The notes below the pieces were generated by a model. That model was not told the DNA's origin and made no database searches. It worked only from the letters and a program-made list of their open reading frames with translations. From Irpex lacteus (taxonomy: Eukaryota > Basidiomycota > Agaricomycetes > Polyporales > Irpicaceae), in NCBI GenBank assembly GCA_001986395.2, contig MQVO02000002.1:3038001-3102000 (forward strand): a DNA stretch of 64,000 nt. Direction: 5' to 3'. The number at the start of each line of letters is the position of its first letter. Positions within the stretch are counted from its first letter, which is position 1. The translations under genes were made by a program, and so were the position numbers. Positions 1 to 14,495 of the stretch are shown in pieces.

Positions 1-334
1 AATCGAACGCACCGCATCCACTCACCAAGGGATATACCAAGATACGGAAGGCAGCACGCTATATCGCCTTAAGCAGCTGTGTATCGCAATACAATGCACG
101 AGCGTCGTGATTTCCTGACAAATCGCGTGTATGCCCACAGATCACAGGTATGTACGAGCTACGCAATCAAAGAATGACCGGGAAACATACTCTACGTACC
201 TCGTTGAGCTGCTCGAGATATACTCACACATTCGCGAAGTGGGATGCCACTTCAAACATGGTTATATGACGAAAGTGCATCAAACAAACGAAAGGAGGAG
301 TACACACATGCTCTACGGTCTAATACATGCGTAT
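1..334. other. intergenic, no gene seen
   Basis: This is the 3' flank of the minus-strand agmatinase. Short open frames occur but none has recognisable motifs or a plausible splice structure. I see nothing else here. Confidence 0.6.
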
Positions 335-2325
335 TCAAGCGACGAGCGGAGTCTTCGCCATTAATGACAGAAGTTGCCAGCCAATATTCGCTGCAATAAT
401 CTGAGTGTTTTCATCTGCAAAATAGTGTCAGCAAACGTTTATTTCCTCCTATCGGTGATTAGCTTACCCTGTGTGTCATATGCTGCGAGTAACAAAATAA
501 GTAAATGTAGACATGAGTTACAGGTGACATATCTACGTACCAGGTGCAACTTCCACTATATCTGCTCCGACTATCTTGAGGCCAGAGAGGCCCTTGAGGA
601 TTTGCTTGATTTCCTGCGAGATTCGCATGTTAGCTGACATTAGATCTACTTAACACCGGAGCTGCTTACTCTTGTAGAGAATCCTCCAATTTCGGGGGTG
701 CCGGTCCTAAAGTAATAGTCGCCTCATCAGTTCCATCCTGATGACCCGTATTTCAATGAGAGCTCGGCATGACATACGCAGGTGCAAGCCCAGGATCAAT
801 AACGTCAATATCAAGGGTAACTAGAGTTTTATCATCAGCACAGCGAAGCCATGGTTGTCAGGACTCTGGTTGCACATACTATAGACCGGGTTGTCTCCAA
901 CTGTGTCTCGGATCTTCTTGACTATACCTTGCCAGCCACCTTCTTCGATATCGTCGGCATATGAGATTACAAAGCCAGCTTCGTAGTCGTCTTTCTCGTC
1001 ATCCCAACTATGAAGAGCGTTGCGAATACCGACGTGCTTTTCGTAACGCATGATCTCGGGATTAATATTCAGAAGGGCGGACAGGACGAGGGGCTTACGA
1101 TATTGGCGTTGTCGGACGCAAGCAGACCTTCTTCGTGCGCATACCAGAAGTAGCTTCCGTGCGTGACTGGGATTTCCTGTAGAATGTTTAGATATGGCGA
1201 GACTAATTTCTAGGTTGTCTCTCACCTCGCCAGGCAACCATGGGCTATCTCCCTAGAGAATTAATTTCTGTGTAAGATCAGGACAAAAAAAATGAAGAGG
1301 AAGTTTTGCTCACGTTCCATGTCTGCTTCTTAGGCTTCCATGTGTCTGCGCGCATCGTTAATATTCAGTACTGGCACTTGAAGCTGTTTAACGTACCCAA
1401 ATGGCTGTCAAAGTGGATCACACTTCAAAGCGTATCAATGAAGGTAAATGGCATAGTAGAGTCGCTTTTGTCTCACCTGACAGGTCCATATACGGATGAT
1501 ACTCCCCTCAGAAGAGGAAGAGTGATAGTATGATCACCTCCCTTGGATGATTCGTCAGTTGATGCCGATCAGTGCACAAGTGGGGTAAGGCGTACAAGAG
1601 TCAAGACTCTCGGGTGGAACCTGCCATCTTTCGCAAGACTGGTACCCTCGGCGGAACGCAGACTTGTGTGAGATAGCAGTTCGGCATTAGCAATCTCCAG
1701 CTGACGGAGGGCAACTTTGTTGTCTACGTAAACCATGGCTACAAAGTAGATTTGGTCAATGGTGACAAGCAACGCAGATGATAGGAGAGAGCCACTCACG
1801 GACGTCACCACAGTCAACGACATCTAAATAATCACTAATACGAAGATTCATAGGGACGTTAATGCCATCCAAGCGAAGGCGACGGGACCCTTGGCGAATT
1901 CCATTGGGACCAAATCGCGCTCTGAAGGTCACACATAAGTGAATCGTTAGCCATAATGAGACACTAATACTTACCCCGGGCGATAGCTAGTCGCAGTATC
2001 GAAGGGAGCCCCTAGAGATATATGTTCAGCGCCACCACAACTTTTACTGTAAATGAGATAGGGACCCACCGATTACAGCGACATCATACTTGGTAGAAGC
2101 ATCACTACCGAAGCACCTCAAGGGCTGCGCCTTCGCAAAAGTCGTGATCCCATTCCAATCCTGCGCTGACCATATCTCGGGTGTGAGGATTTCCTTTGAG
2201 AACAGCTGCGTGAAGTTGACCGGAGAAGGGTACGCAACTCCAACAGGATATTGCGCGACTTCTGCGAAGGAGGGGCCCGCAAGGGAGAAAACCAAAGCGC
2301 AGAGCACAGTTGTCCACCGAATCAT
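335..2325 (-). CDS. agmatinase / ureohydrolase family protein, secreted type
   Basis: The ureohydrolase fold uses two Mn ions to hydrolyse a guanidino group; the family reaction is agmatine to putrescine and urea. The start is the ATG at 2325; the codon just upstream in the same frame is GTG. The first 20 or so residues are a hydrophobic signal peptide ending near PSFAE. Spliced exons then give GAPFDTATSYRPGARFGPNG, GGDHTITLPLLRG (metal His), VIHFDSHLDTWKP (metal DxHxD), VTHGSYFWYAHEEGLL, HVGIRNAL, and VYITLDIDVIDPGLAPATGT (metal DxD), followed by EIKQILKGLSGLKIVGADIV and a C-terminus ending LMAKTPLVA. About ten short introns interrupt it. All metal ligands are present, so it looks functional. 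The signal peptide suggests a secreted or vacuolar enzyme, as in other fungal homologues. Substrate is inferred from family; guanidinobutyrase activity is possible. Confidence 0.88.
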
Positions 2326-2902
2326 CACAGGAGTATGGCCAAGGAGTGTAATGGCACGAGCGAAACATTGACGGGTGCAGCGTGCGGCGTATTTAACGAA
2401 GGGAGACTTGCCTTATCTCATCACAGGAGATAACGCTAGGCGTGCAATCTACGCGTGAGACGAAAACATACCGAGCCTACGCACGGCATAAGCGTCTTGA
2501 TAACGTTTAGGCTTCGCATTAGGGGCTTCATTACCATGCAGGCAAAAGTTACATCGACAGTCAGCTCAACCGCCGCCCTCTGGGAGCCCGAGACTTGCGC
2601 TGTGGTGGAAGAAGGTATGGTAACGTACCCGATGAAGTGCTCGCTGGCGCCATTAACCATCAATCCCATTGCTTGCGTCTCTGGATTAGAAAGGTTAGAA
2701 TGTTTCGAGGCGCTTATTCAGCCGAGCTGCCGTTTAAGCCAGCAAGATAACAAGCCCAATTTCAGTGGCCTTTGACGATCGCCTAAGAACATAGATATAG
2801 TAAACTATTATCACTGACAATCTCCGTTATCCATCGAGTCACCATCTCTGTGGTCTTGGCGGAACCTTCCACTGTGACTAATCTGCCAGTGGCCGCAGAC
2901 CC
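2326..2902. other. intergenic between agmatinase promoter and P450 3' end
   Basis: This 577-base stretch holds the agmatinase promoter and the 3' flank of the first P450. An open frame of about 106 codons on the plus strand at 2455-2775 and an antisense one at 2436-2669 overlap each other. Neither has motifs I recognise and I do not call them genes. Confidence 0.5.
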
Positions 2903-5149
2903 TCAACTGTTTGCAAGACTCGCTTCCACAATCTCTTTGACATTCGAAAAACGGGGCTCAAATTTGACTTTGAATGGATGAGGGCGCGTGTTTGCAGCGT
3001 CCATAAAAGCCATGGGATCAATCGGCGACGAGGGGTCTTCCGAGACCTTGAAGGCCCACAGGATAAGGGCGATATTCAGGAACAGCGAGCTAGGAATTTG
3101 CAGTTAGCTTCAACCTCGGAGATTTGGGAAATCCCAAAGTCATCACTGACTTGTTCGCCACATGTTGTCCTGGGCATACTCTTGAAGAGACATATTATCA
3201 GAGAATAAACTTGCGTCATGATATTGGTCAACAAGGCATTCGTACCGACGACCGAATCCAAAGTTCCAGAACGGACTATCTTCTTTCAATTGGCCGTTCT
3301 CTTCCAACCACCGATCGGGCCTGAACGTGTCAGGATCGGGATAAACGTCTGGATCTTGTGCTATGCACCTTCGAAAAGAGTAAGTATTGGGGTAGTACTG
3401 CATGAGGTTATTGAGAACCAACTCACCAATGACTTCCGATGACGGTAGCACCTGCGGGAATGACATAGTTGTTCTGGGAGTGTTACGCTTTAGCATACAT
3501 ATCATTCATTTAGAGGTGCTTTGTATTACCCAGATTATATCTTTGGTAGCACGATGTGCAAAGCCTGTAATGCGAAATTCAGTCAAAGTCGAGAAGTAAA
3601 CGTCCGCAATGATGTATATTACCGCCCCAGCTGACAGGCCTCCAGCGATATGCCTCAAGATAGAAGGCAACCACACGCGATAGCAACGGTTCATCCTCCT
3701 TGGAGGGTACTGAAATTTATATGTCAGACTGCTATCGTCAAGCATTCTTAGTTATACGTACCTCTGTCCCGCCCTATAACCTCATCCAATTGAGCCTGCA
3801 CTTTCGCTTGCTCTTCTGGGTACTTGCAGGCCGCCATAATCGCAAATGAGATGGCAGACGCAGTCTAAATCGACATCTTCAACCCGAGACTATTCAGGAA
3901 TGGTGCTATCAATCCAACGACTCACAGTTTCAGATCCTGCGCCAAACATAGATCCGCCTAGAAATGCGAGTTCGTCGTCATTCAACCCCAAATCCGCCTG
4001 ATGATCGAGCAGGTACGTGATGAATGACTGCTGTGCCTGTCCGGCTTCCTATGTAGTCATTCGTCAATGACACTCTACAGGTCTCAATGGTCAAGAAAGA
4101 CTCACTAGTTGCTTCCGTACAACATTGACCTGGGACGTATACAGCTCATGGTCGGCTCGGAACCCTTCCCGCAAGTCAGAAGTGAAATGGGGAATGTACT
4201 TCAAAATCGGATATACGTCGACGATGTGAGTCTTCGCTAAAAGCTTCCCAAGCTCCAGGCCATTCTTGACGATAGCCTGAACTTCTGGATCTGAGTAGTT
4301 TGATGGAGTGCGCTTTCCGTACGTTAACGTCATAATGAGACTAGCCGCATACCTACCGACACAGGAGAGGATTAGAGTTGTCATAACGGCCAGGTCTATG
4401 ACTAAGCTCAGTTAGCATACCGCCTTGCATGCTCAATATGGTTGTCAGGCTTCGCAAGAATATCGAGAATGTGCATTCGCGCGTACATCCATTGGAGAGG
4501 GGCCCATTGATGAACAACCCCGGGTTGTAGCTGAGAATGAAGTGCTCTGTGGGAAATGATAGTAACGAAATCACAGAAATTCAATAGCGGGCTTACCTTC
4601 GTAGCTTCCGGAGCCTATCACCTTGACGGGTTAGCAATGTGCGCATACCCCCTGAGAATAACTCCCCAGCAGCAATACTTCTAGGTCTATCTACTAGATC
4701 TCCTCCATTCTTTTGCATGATATCGACAGCAGCCTGTGATAAAAAAAACATGGCCCGTGAGGATAAACGCCATGCAACAATGGCAAAGGGTATCTACCTG
4801 CAAGCGACCGATGACTACAACAACATTCTTGCCTTGTCTATAGGAGAAAACAGGACCATATTCTCTAGTCATGCTCTCATACTTGAGCGCAGCTCTATGA
4901 CAAAGTAGCAAAAGAATGAGAGACCGACTTGTTGACAGCAATTTGGACAGATTATTACTTTGGACCTGGCTCAAACCATCTGTCTTTGGGCCCGGGAGGG
5001 AGAGGTACGCTGCGCGATCGGTCAGTTACCAAGAATTTGGCCAGATGGTATACAACTGCAGCTATCGATGTAAGAGAGATGATGGCCAGTAGCCATTGAG
5101 AGGATGACTGAGAGTTGGACGTGTAGCCAATATCCAGTAGAGCACCCAT
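2903..5149 (-). CDS. cytochrome P450 monooxygenase (first tandem copy)
   Basis: Heme-thiolate monooxygenase anchored in the ER membrane. The start is the ATG at 5149; the upstream in-frame 'M' is a TTG. An N-terminal membrane segment (WLLAIISLTSIAAVVYHLAK) is followed by the proline hinge PLPPGPK. Later exons give YGPVFSYRQGKNVVVVIG, RPRSIAAGELF, the I-helix FGAGSET followed after an intron by TASAISFAIMAA, the K-helix ExxR as YLEAYRWRP, PERF-region FRPDRWLEENG, and the heme loop FGFGRRVCPGQHVANK with the Cys ligand. The heme loop is split by an intron after FGFGRR. The C-terminus ends EIVEASLANS. All hallmarks are present, about 510 residues. The type resembles the O-methylsterigmatocystin oxidoreductase-like P450s that are greatly expanded in agaricomycetes; substrate unknown. 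It sits 363 bases from its paralog. Confidence 0.9.
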
Positions 5150-5512
5150 GCTTGGCGCCACCACTGTGTACAACCTGGAGTAGGGAGAGGAGGATGATTA
5201 GCGTTGGATCCATACAGTGACGTTTTTAAACAGCGCGGTCCCATGGTAAGGGTGATCAGTTGTGCCTAACTCCCTAACTTGTGTCAGAGGGTCGTATCCA
5301 AGAATGATCCATTACGAATGTTTCGCATCGTGAAATGCTCATGTGAACTTCTTCACATACACCGGACTCGGTAACTCTATAGGTATCGTGGTCAAGCGCG
5401 CATAGTTAATCAGACTTTTGACGCTATCCGACACGCACTTCGTGAAGAGTCCACAGTGCAGTTCCGAGAACCAGCTTTAGTGCTATAATGCTACCTCATG
5501 CGCAGCCACCAA
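5150..5512. other. intergenic between the two P450 genes
   Basis: This spacer carries the promoter of the downstream P450 copy (minus strand) and the 3' flank of the upstream one. I see no gene and no obvious repeat that would explain the duplication. Confidence 0.6.
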
Positions 5513-7736
5513 TTATGATAAAGAAGCTCCAATTAGTTCTTCGACGTTTGTTATCCGCGGTTCAAAGTCAACGGTGAAGGGATGTGGGCGAATGCTTTGT
5601 CCATCGGAGAAAGCCATGGTGTCGATTGGGCGCGAAGAATCTTCAGCAATCTTGAAAGCCCACAAGATGAATGCAGTAGCCAAGTACAGGGAGCTATAGA
5701 CGAGGATGTTTGGTTGAAAGATTTCTACGAATGCAGTGGCGTGGACTCACTTATTTGCGAGATGCTGACCCGGACATACCCTGTCAGTGGAGCGGCGACC
5801 GTGAGAACGACCATTCACATCTGGCGACAGAAAGTACGTACCGGCGACCGAACCCATACGTAAAATACGTCAAGTCATCCCGTACACGCCCATTTACGTC
5901 AAGCCATCGGTCAGGCTTGAAGGCCGTGGGCTCCGGGTAGACATCTGGATCTAAACCAATTGCCCTGCGATACATGAGAGGGGATCTCGTATAGGTGGAT
6001 AGTCTTGTCTTACCAATGGTTGCCGATAACTGTCGCACCAGCTGGGATACGATAATTGTTCTAAGAGGATAGTAGACTTAATATCGCCGCGCTCAACATA
6101 AGAAGTTGCGCACCCAGGTAATGTCTTGAGTCGCCCTGTGGGCGAAACCTGGTAAACTCAGTGAGACCAAGAACTACATCGCACAGCATAACCCCGCTGC
6201 TTACTGCCCCAACTTGTTGGTCTCCATCGGAAACACTCTAGATAGAAAGCTACCACTCGAGGCAACATGGCTGCATCTTCCGCTGTTGGTACTAAAGAAC
6301 ATCAGAATACCAGAAAAGGGTTCGATATCATTGTGGGGTCTTACCTCTATCACGTCCAATGACAGCGTCCAACTCTGCTTGTACTTTGGCTTGCTCGTCG
6401 GGATAAATCGCAGCGGCCATGATGGCAAAACTGATTGCTGATGCGGTCTTACGTGAAAGACATGAGTATTGCGAGTTCACCAGAGAAGAAGTGTGGTAGA
6501 TACGCACTGTTTCTGAACCAGCACCAAACATTGAACCAGCCAGGTATGCCACCTCATCATCTGACAAATCATAGTCTACTTGATGGTCAAGAAGATACGA
6601 AGTAAACGAGGGGGGAGTGGTTTCGAGGTTCTTGATAAGAATCGGTTACTTCTGAGACATCTGAGACATCAAACATAGTAGCAATACACACCATTTGCTT
6701 GCGAGCAGCCTGAACCTGACGCGTGAACAAATCTAATTCGTCTCGATGCCATTTCCTCAGTGTCGACGTGAACCACGGAATGTGCCTTAGAAATGGGTAA
6801 ACATCGACGAAATGTGACCGTGCACCAATCTGAGTAAGGGTTCCAAGTCGAGAGCCATTGCGATTAATCTCTTGCACCTCGGGATCGGAATAGTATGTCG
6901 GGCTTGTTTTCCCATAGGTCATCGTCATGATCAAACTAGCTGCAAACCTGAATACTATAGCAGTCAGCTCTGCATTACTAATGCGCAAAATTGATGCACT
7001 TACCTTCGTGCATGTTCAATATGCTTATCCGGCTCATGGAGAATATCCAGTACCAATACTTTCGCGTTCTTTGCCTGGAGAGGAAGCCACTGAGGTACAG
7101 CGCTAGGTTGGAGCTGCGAGTGTAGTGCCCTGACATTGATGCTCAGCAGAAGGTCCATAATGAGCAGACACATCTCACCTGCGTAGCCTCTTTAATCTTT
7201 CACCAGCAGGTGTCAACAAGGTGCGCATCCCCCCAGAAACTATATCGCCTGCGGCTATCATTTGGGGTCTATCTACGAGATCTGCACCATGCTTCTGCAT
7301 GATCTCGACAGCAGCCTACGCTCAAATTATGCTCGTTCAAAGGTTGTCACGTCAACCAAGTTGAAAACACACACCTGGTGTCGTCCTATTACGACGAACA
7401 CATTCTTTCCTTGACGAAACGAGAAAACGGGGCCGTAGATATCCGTCATCTCAGCATACCGTAATGGTGCGCTGTGGCATATTGTATCTGTAAGATTCAA
7501 CTCCTCAGATGTCAGCTGAACGAAGCTCACCGTGGACCTGGGGTGAACCATTTGTCGCTCGGACCAGGAGGGAGAGGAAGCTCAGAGGTTGGCGAGACTT
7601 TGTCGCCCGACGCGACCACAAGCCTGCAAACAACGAATGATACCCCTAGCAAGGCAGTGACCGCCAACGTATGCGATAGCCATTGTGCTGGCGAGCCTGA
7701 TTCGAACAGAAAGCCTGGAGTCTCTTCGAAGGGCAT
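5513..7736 (-). CDS. cytochrome P450 monooxygenase (second tandem copy)
   Basis: Paralog of the neighbouring P450 with the same exon plan. The start is the ATG at 7736 (MPFEETPGFLFESG); the codon at 7760 in the same frame is GTG. Visible landmarks are an N-terminal membrane segment, the hinge LPLPPGPSDKWFTPGPR, YGPVFSFRQGKNVFVVIG, a helix stretch ending AASLIMTMTYGK, the I-helix FGAGSET, the ExxR motif as FYLECFRWRP, the P450 signature PDRWLDVNGRVRDD, and the heme loop GFGRRVCPGQHLANK. As in the other copy, an intron splits the heme loop just after FGRR, which supports a recent tandem duplication. The C-terminus ends VEELIGASLS. It looks intact. Divergence is clear in loops such as the K-helix (ECFR here, EAYR there). 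Role unknown: xenobiotic or secondary metabolism are the usual options. Confidence 0.9.
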
Positions 7737-8222
7737 GGTAGTGTAACTGAACACGACCACTAGGGGAAATCTACTTAAATCCTGGCATGCTCAGCCATGC
7801 TATCCGCGACTCACATCGTCGTTACGTGAGACACTCAATTGTTGGGGACAGCCAACCACCGTCCATGAAATGGGCATACCTGGTAAAGATGTATAGCCGA
7901 GGAGTGGAGGACCTCGTGAGTCTGCTTCCGAAAGTGGGGCCTGCTCGACTGAATCAAGAAGTGCAGTATTCTCATCGGATGAGGGTGCACGAACCGTGCA
8001 ATTTCCCTAGGGCAAACAGGCATTAGTCATGAATAGATCATCCGCGTAAGGAGACTTAGACACGCCAACCCCGTGATCTGAGGGAGTTCGTACGATGAAC
8101 AAGGTCACGGACATCACGGCTCTGACAATAAACGCTGGTTAACCTTTTTCATTACAGAAGCTCGATGTGCGAATGGATGTAAAAAAATGCGACAAAACCG
8201 AAATCAAAACAGTACCGATAGT
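7737..8222. other. intergenic between P450 promoter and SDH1 3' end
   Basis: This 486-base spacer holds the promoter of the second P450 and the SDH1 3' flank. Open frames on both strands at about 7790-8025 overlap and look like noise. Confidence 0.55.
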
Positions 8223-10734
<2,512 letters not shown>

Positions 10735-11111
10735 GGCGCCGCAGTCGATGTGGGCGACGGCGAGCAGAGAGTTTTGAAGATGGCGGTAGGGAGGAAAGAC
10801 TGGGTTTACGACGGTGAGGGCGCACAACTCCCCGCCGGATTCGGATGCATCTGTCTACATAGACGCTCGTCCGAAAACCCGTCACGACCCGAGTCCTCTC
10901 AGCCAATCAGATGCTCTCAATTCCGCACTTCCCCACAATCACCTGCCTATGACACATGTCTGTTCTGCCCTCTCTGCGACCGGAAATAATCACAAACGTC
11001 GGCATACCCCTCCAAGACGTTTGTAGCACATACTATTACAGTCTATCCGCTCTGCGGAACTCATATACGATGTACAGCAAAAATACAATATCCTCGGAAG
11101 TGAAACTATTC
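10735..11111. other. intergenic: SDH1 promoter and TBC gene 3' end
   Basis: This stretch is the SDH1 promoter side and the 3' flank of the TBC-domain gene. Open frames here are short and overlap on both strands. If the TBC frameshift is not real, the TBC reading frame instead runs on to 11036. Confidence 0.5.
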
Positions 11112-14100
11112 TCATCGTAAAACACCCAGAGGGTCCTGCTGTGAGTTCGACGTGGTAGGCGGAGGTTGATCGCTCGCAGTCGGTGTTTGCGAGGTAGAGG
11201 TCGTGCCAGAGTAAGGTGATGTAACACGCACACTGCCGTTGTGTTGTCGAGGGGTCGCCACCGCAGACGGCTTTGAAGGCATGCGCGGTAGGTTAGGTGT
11301 GGTGGAGGCCTTCGAGAACGCGGAGGGTGTGTAGTTCCACGGCGCAAGGGGACAGAGCTCTTGTTTGGCGTAAGCACAGAGCTCGTGGGAGGTACTGGTG
11401 AAGGAGACAGTTCTTTCACGCGCGTAGCAGGTGGGAGAGGTGAAGGCTGGGGAGGTGAGCGTGAAGAGAAATAATCTTGTACTGGCCGCCTTGATGGTGT
11501 AGATGAATGCGACGGAAACCGTGGTAGCGTTATGGCCGCTGGTTTGGGCGGAGTCAACGTCGCCCGAAGTTGCGGCGGTGAGTCCGAACTCCTTCTGGCC
11601 GATTCACTTATAGCATTAGACGCTGTGGATGCTGTAGCCTCTGCTGCGTCTTTCTTCGTCTGCTCTCTTCTTCTTTTAACCTCGTCTTCCGATAGCAGCC
11701 GATCCTCTTCGACCTGTCCGAGAGGCACAAGTCCTTTCAAGACGTCCCTGACGTATGCCAAACTCTCGATTGCCTCACGCTTTCTCTCCTTCACCGACTT
11801 CGTCTGATCGTCCGCCTTCCCTTCTTGCGCCGTATCACTGAGAAGTAGAGTATCAACAATCCAAGCAACGGAGTCTCCCAATTGACGGTGTACAGCTTGA
11901 AGCTGAGTTATGTCCTTCTCCATCTCGAACCGTGTTCGCGGCTCCCAGGGCGGTCGCTCCGTCGGAGGTTTTTCGTCCACAAGCGGATACGCAGCATAGG
12001 AAGACGCATGACTGGTCATCGGCGTTGGTAGGCGCTGTAGCGTGTTTGCCAGATCGGGTAAATTACGCTGCAATCGTGCTTAGAATGAGCAACTTGATAC
12101 GACGGGAATGAATAGCATACCTTGAGTTCAGATACAGCATTCATTACCGTCTTGTTAATACCCAAACTCTCTCCACGTTCCAGCAATCCTCTCGCGATCA
12201 TCTCCGGAATCCCCATAGATGCGCTTCCATGCCTGAAGTGCATCTTGTTACCATCAGGAGTGGTCGGTCCTCGACTACTTGGGCCGGCTTCGGAGGTCGA
12301 GTAAGATTGATTCTTGTTAGCGGGGCGTCGTCTCATAGTGGGTGGTGGTGCCTCAGGAACTTCTATAGGTATATTCAGGAGGTTAAAGTTTTCCTGAGTC
12401 ACAGAAGCACCCATAGCAACTGTGGGAGACATTTGCAGAGTAAGTGCCTGACGGAGAAGGAGGATGCATGGGTGGATTGGCGGTGCCGATGTCGTGGTCG
12501 CCGAGGAAGGGTATCGCAACAGATATGTCAGTTGAGTACTGTAATCTGCAGGGATCACTACAAGAAAGTGTCAGAAATTTTGAGGGTTTGTGGATAGCGG
12601 ATGCGACTACATACGATGATTTCGGATGCGAATCAGCATCGCAACACACACCCAAGGCACGAGTTCGAAGGACGGGTCACATGCAAACAACCCATCCCAC
12701 AGCGTCATGGCGTCATCCATACTGAACTCCCGTGTAAAGAGCAAGCGCAGCCATCGTCTGTAAGACAGAGAATTGTCAGTTTGATCAGTGTTTCAACTAT
12801 GAGCAATATTTGACACTTACATGCCGTACATCTGAGGCTCAATCCCTGATGTCTGCAAGCTCTTCCACAGTATCGGGTCCACGCTCTTCAATAGGACAGA
12901 CTGCATTTTGTTGCACGTCTCGACGATAGGCGCAACATAAGGCTGTATAACTCCTGCCGTGTGCCCGTCACCGCCAGAGATGTTCAATTGCACGTGAGAG
13001 GCCAAAGGATTCCGTCCATAATTTATAACAGAGGTGGGAGTGGTCACAGTTCTCGTCCGATCCATCGGTTCCTGCCATTCGTACCATCGCCCAACGCCTC
13101 GCATGACAGCGGAGAAAAGAGCCCATGCGTCCGCTGCGACCCAGGCCCGTGAGACAAACTCTTCCACCGGTGTTGGCTGATCGGGTGTGTTGAGGGAGTC
13201 AAAGTCCACTGCGTAGTACAGTGGTGCAAGGAGTTCGTGCATGCCTTGTCTGTATCCAATGTCCATGTGTGTGGCGGAGTATAGAAAGAGGATATTTGTA
13301 AGCTCTGCTTGAACGTTCGGGTCGCGGAAATAGCCAATGTCAGGAAATCTAGACATGTAAGTCAAATGAGTCGTATTCCAAAATGCATGCACTGTAGTGT
13401 GACATACGTTCTCTCCACATCTTGTAGGATCTCCTTTCTAAGATCCACTGAAGCAAACCAAGCGGTCCAGGGGTTCTACAGCTAGTAGTTCAGTCACTGG
13501 GAACGAAAGAACTCCGTTATAAGCTACACACGTCGTCATGAAGGCTCAAAGGGTTATTGGTGTCCAAATTCTTGTCTGCACGAGTTGTACGAGCAGGTGA
13601 TGCACCAGTACCAGGAACAACGAATCCTTCCTCATAGCTACCATCTGGGGCGCGCATCTTTTCTAGCAATAGACGTTTATATTCCTGGCGGGACTGCTTA
13701 AGGGCATCGAGAGGTGGAATAGCAGGGGCATCCGTGGCTTCCGGTTGCAGTGGTTCTACCTGTATGAGGAATATCTATAGAATTGCGTGTAGTCAGAACG
13801 GCTACGCCATAGCCTGTGTGTAATCTTCACAGACCTTCCAAGCCAAGCTCCTTCCTACAACACCAGCATCATGCCCATGCTCGCCGTCATCTGTATCACT
13901 TTTCTGCCCATTCATGGTATAACCACTGAACAGCCGTCCACGAAGTGCAGAGTCCTTTATCCTGGAGATCGGTGTACCAGAGCTGAAGAAGTGATCGTAG
14001 ACATTCCTGTACGCAAGGTATTAAGGCTGTTACACGCTTGAACGACGTGCAAAAGATGGTAAAGCATGAAGACAGACTTGATCGCGTTCACATCCGGTCG

Positions 14101-14303
14101 GCTCGTAGTGGCCTGACTGATGTCCGTCATGTTTTGCCAAAAGCAAGGCGAAGGGTCGTTGATCCAACTACTATCGAGCAAGCAATAATATGTGCGAACT
14201 TGGACAGTAGAGGAATTGGAGGATGGAAGTATGTGAGAAGGTTCACGTTGAGGAGCTCGAGCCCCGCAGCCCGTTCCATTACACCGGCGGTTGCCTCTGA
14301 CAT
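11112..14303 (-). CDS. TBC-domain Rab GTPase-activating protein (TBC1D5-like)
   Basis: TBC proteins speed GTP hydrolysis by Rab GTPases; TBC1D5 acts on Rab7 in endosome-retromer traffic. The N-terminal exon reads VYDHFFSSGTPISRIKDSAL followed by GVVGRSLAWK. Next come the TBC core pieces ERTFPDIGYFRD-like (written here FPDIGYFRDPNVQ), YSATHMDIGYRQGMHELLAP with the catalytic Gln of YRQGM, and WALFSAVMRGVGRWYEW. Later exons give FTREFSMDDAMTLWDGLFA and IPADYSTQLTYLLRYPS. The C-terminal third is Ser/Pro-rich and disordered. A one-base shift near 11345 moves the reading frame: the shifted frame ends QQDPLGVLR at 11112, the unshifted one runs into an arginine-rich tail to 11036. The start is unresolved: ATGs at 14303 and 14307 are candidates, joined by an intron to the exon near 13995. 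Confidence 0.8.
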
Positions 14304-14495
14304 GCATCACTGCCGGCGCTTAGCGACTGAGCAGTACTTATTAGGCGGCGTTGTGATTATTCTCTGAACTACTATCCTAGCATCACGTCCACGACAAATA
14401 TGTTTACTTCGCATGCAAGGACGCGCATATCATCGTAATTATGCATGACCCAAGCAAGCCTCCGTTGTAACGCCATCCGCCTTTCCATCGAATAG

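Noticed and set aside
2436..2775. Overlapping 106- and 77-codon frames between agmatinase and P450
   Set aside because: They lie on opposite strands over the same bases, with no motif or splice support.
7690..7710. Sequence resembling a tRNA T-loop (ATTCGAACAG)
   Set aside because: It is inside the coding N-terminus of the second P450 (FLFESG).
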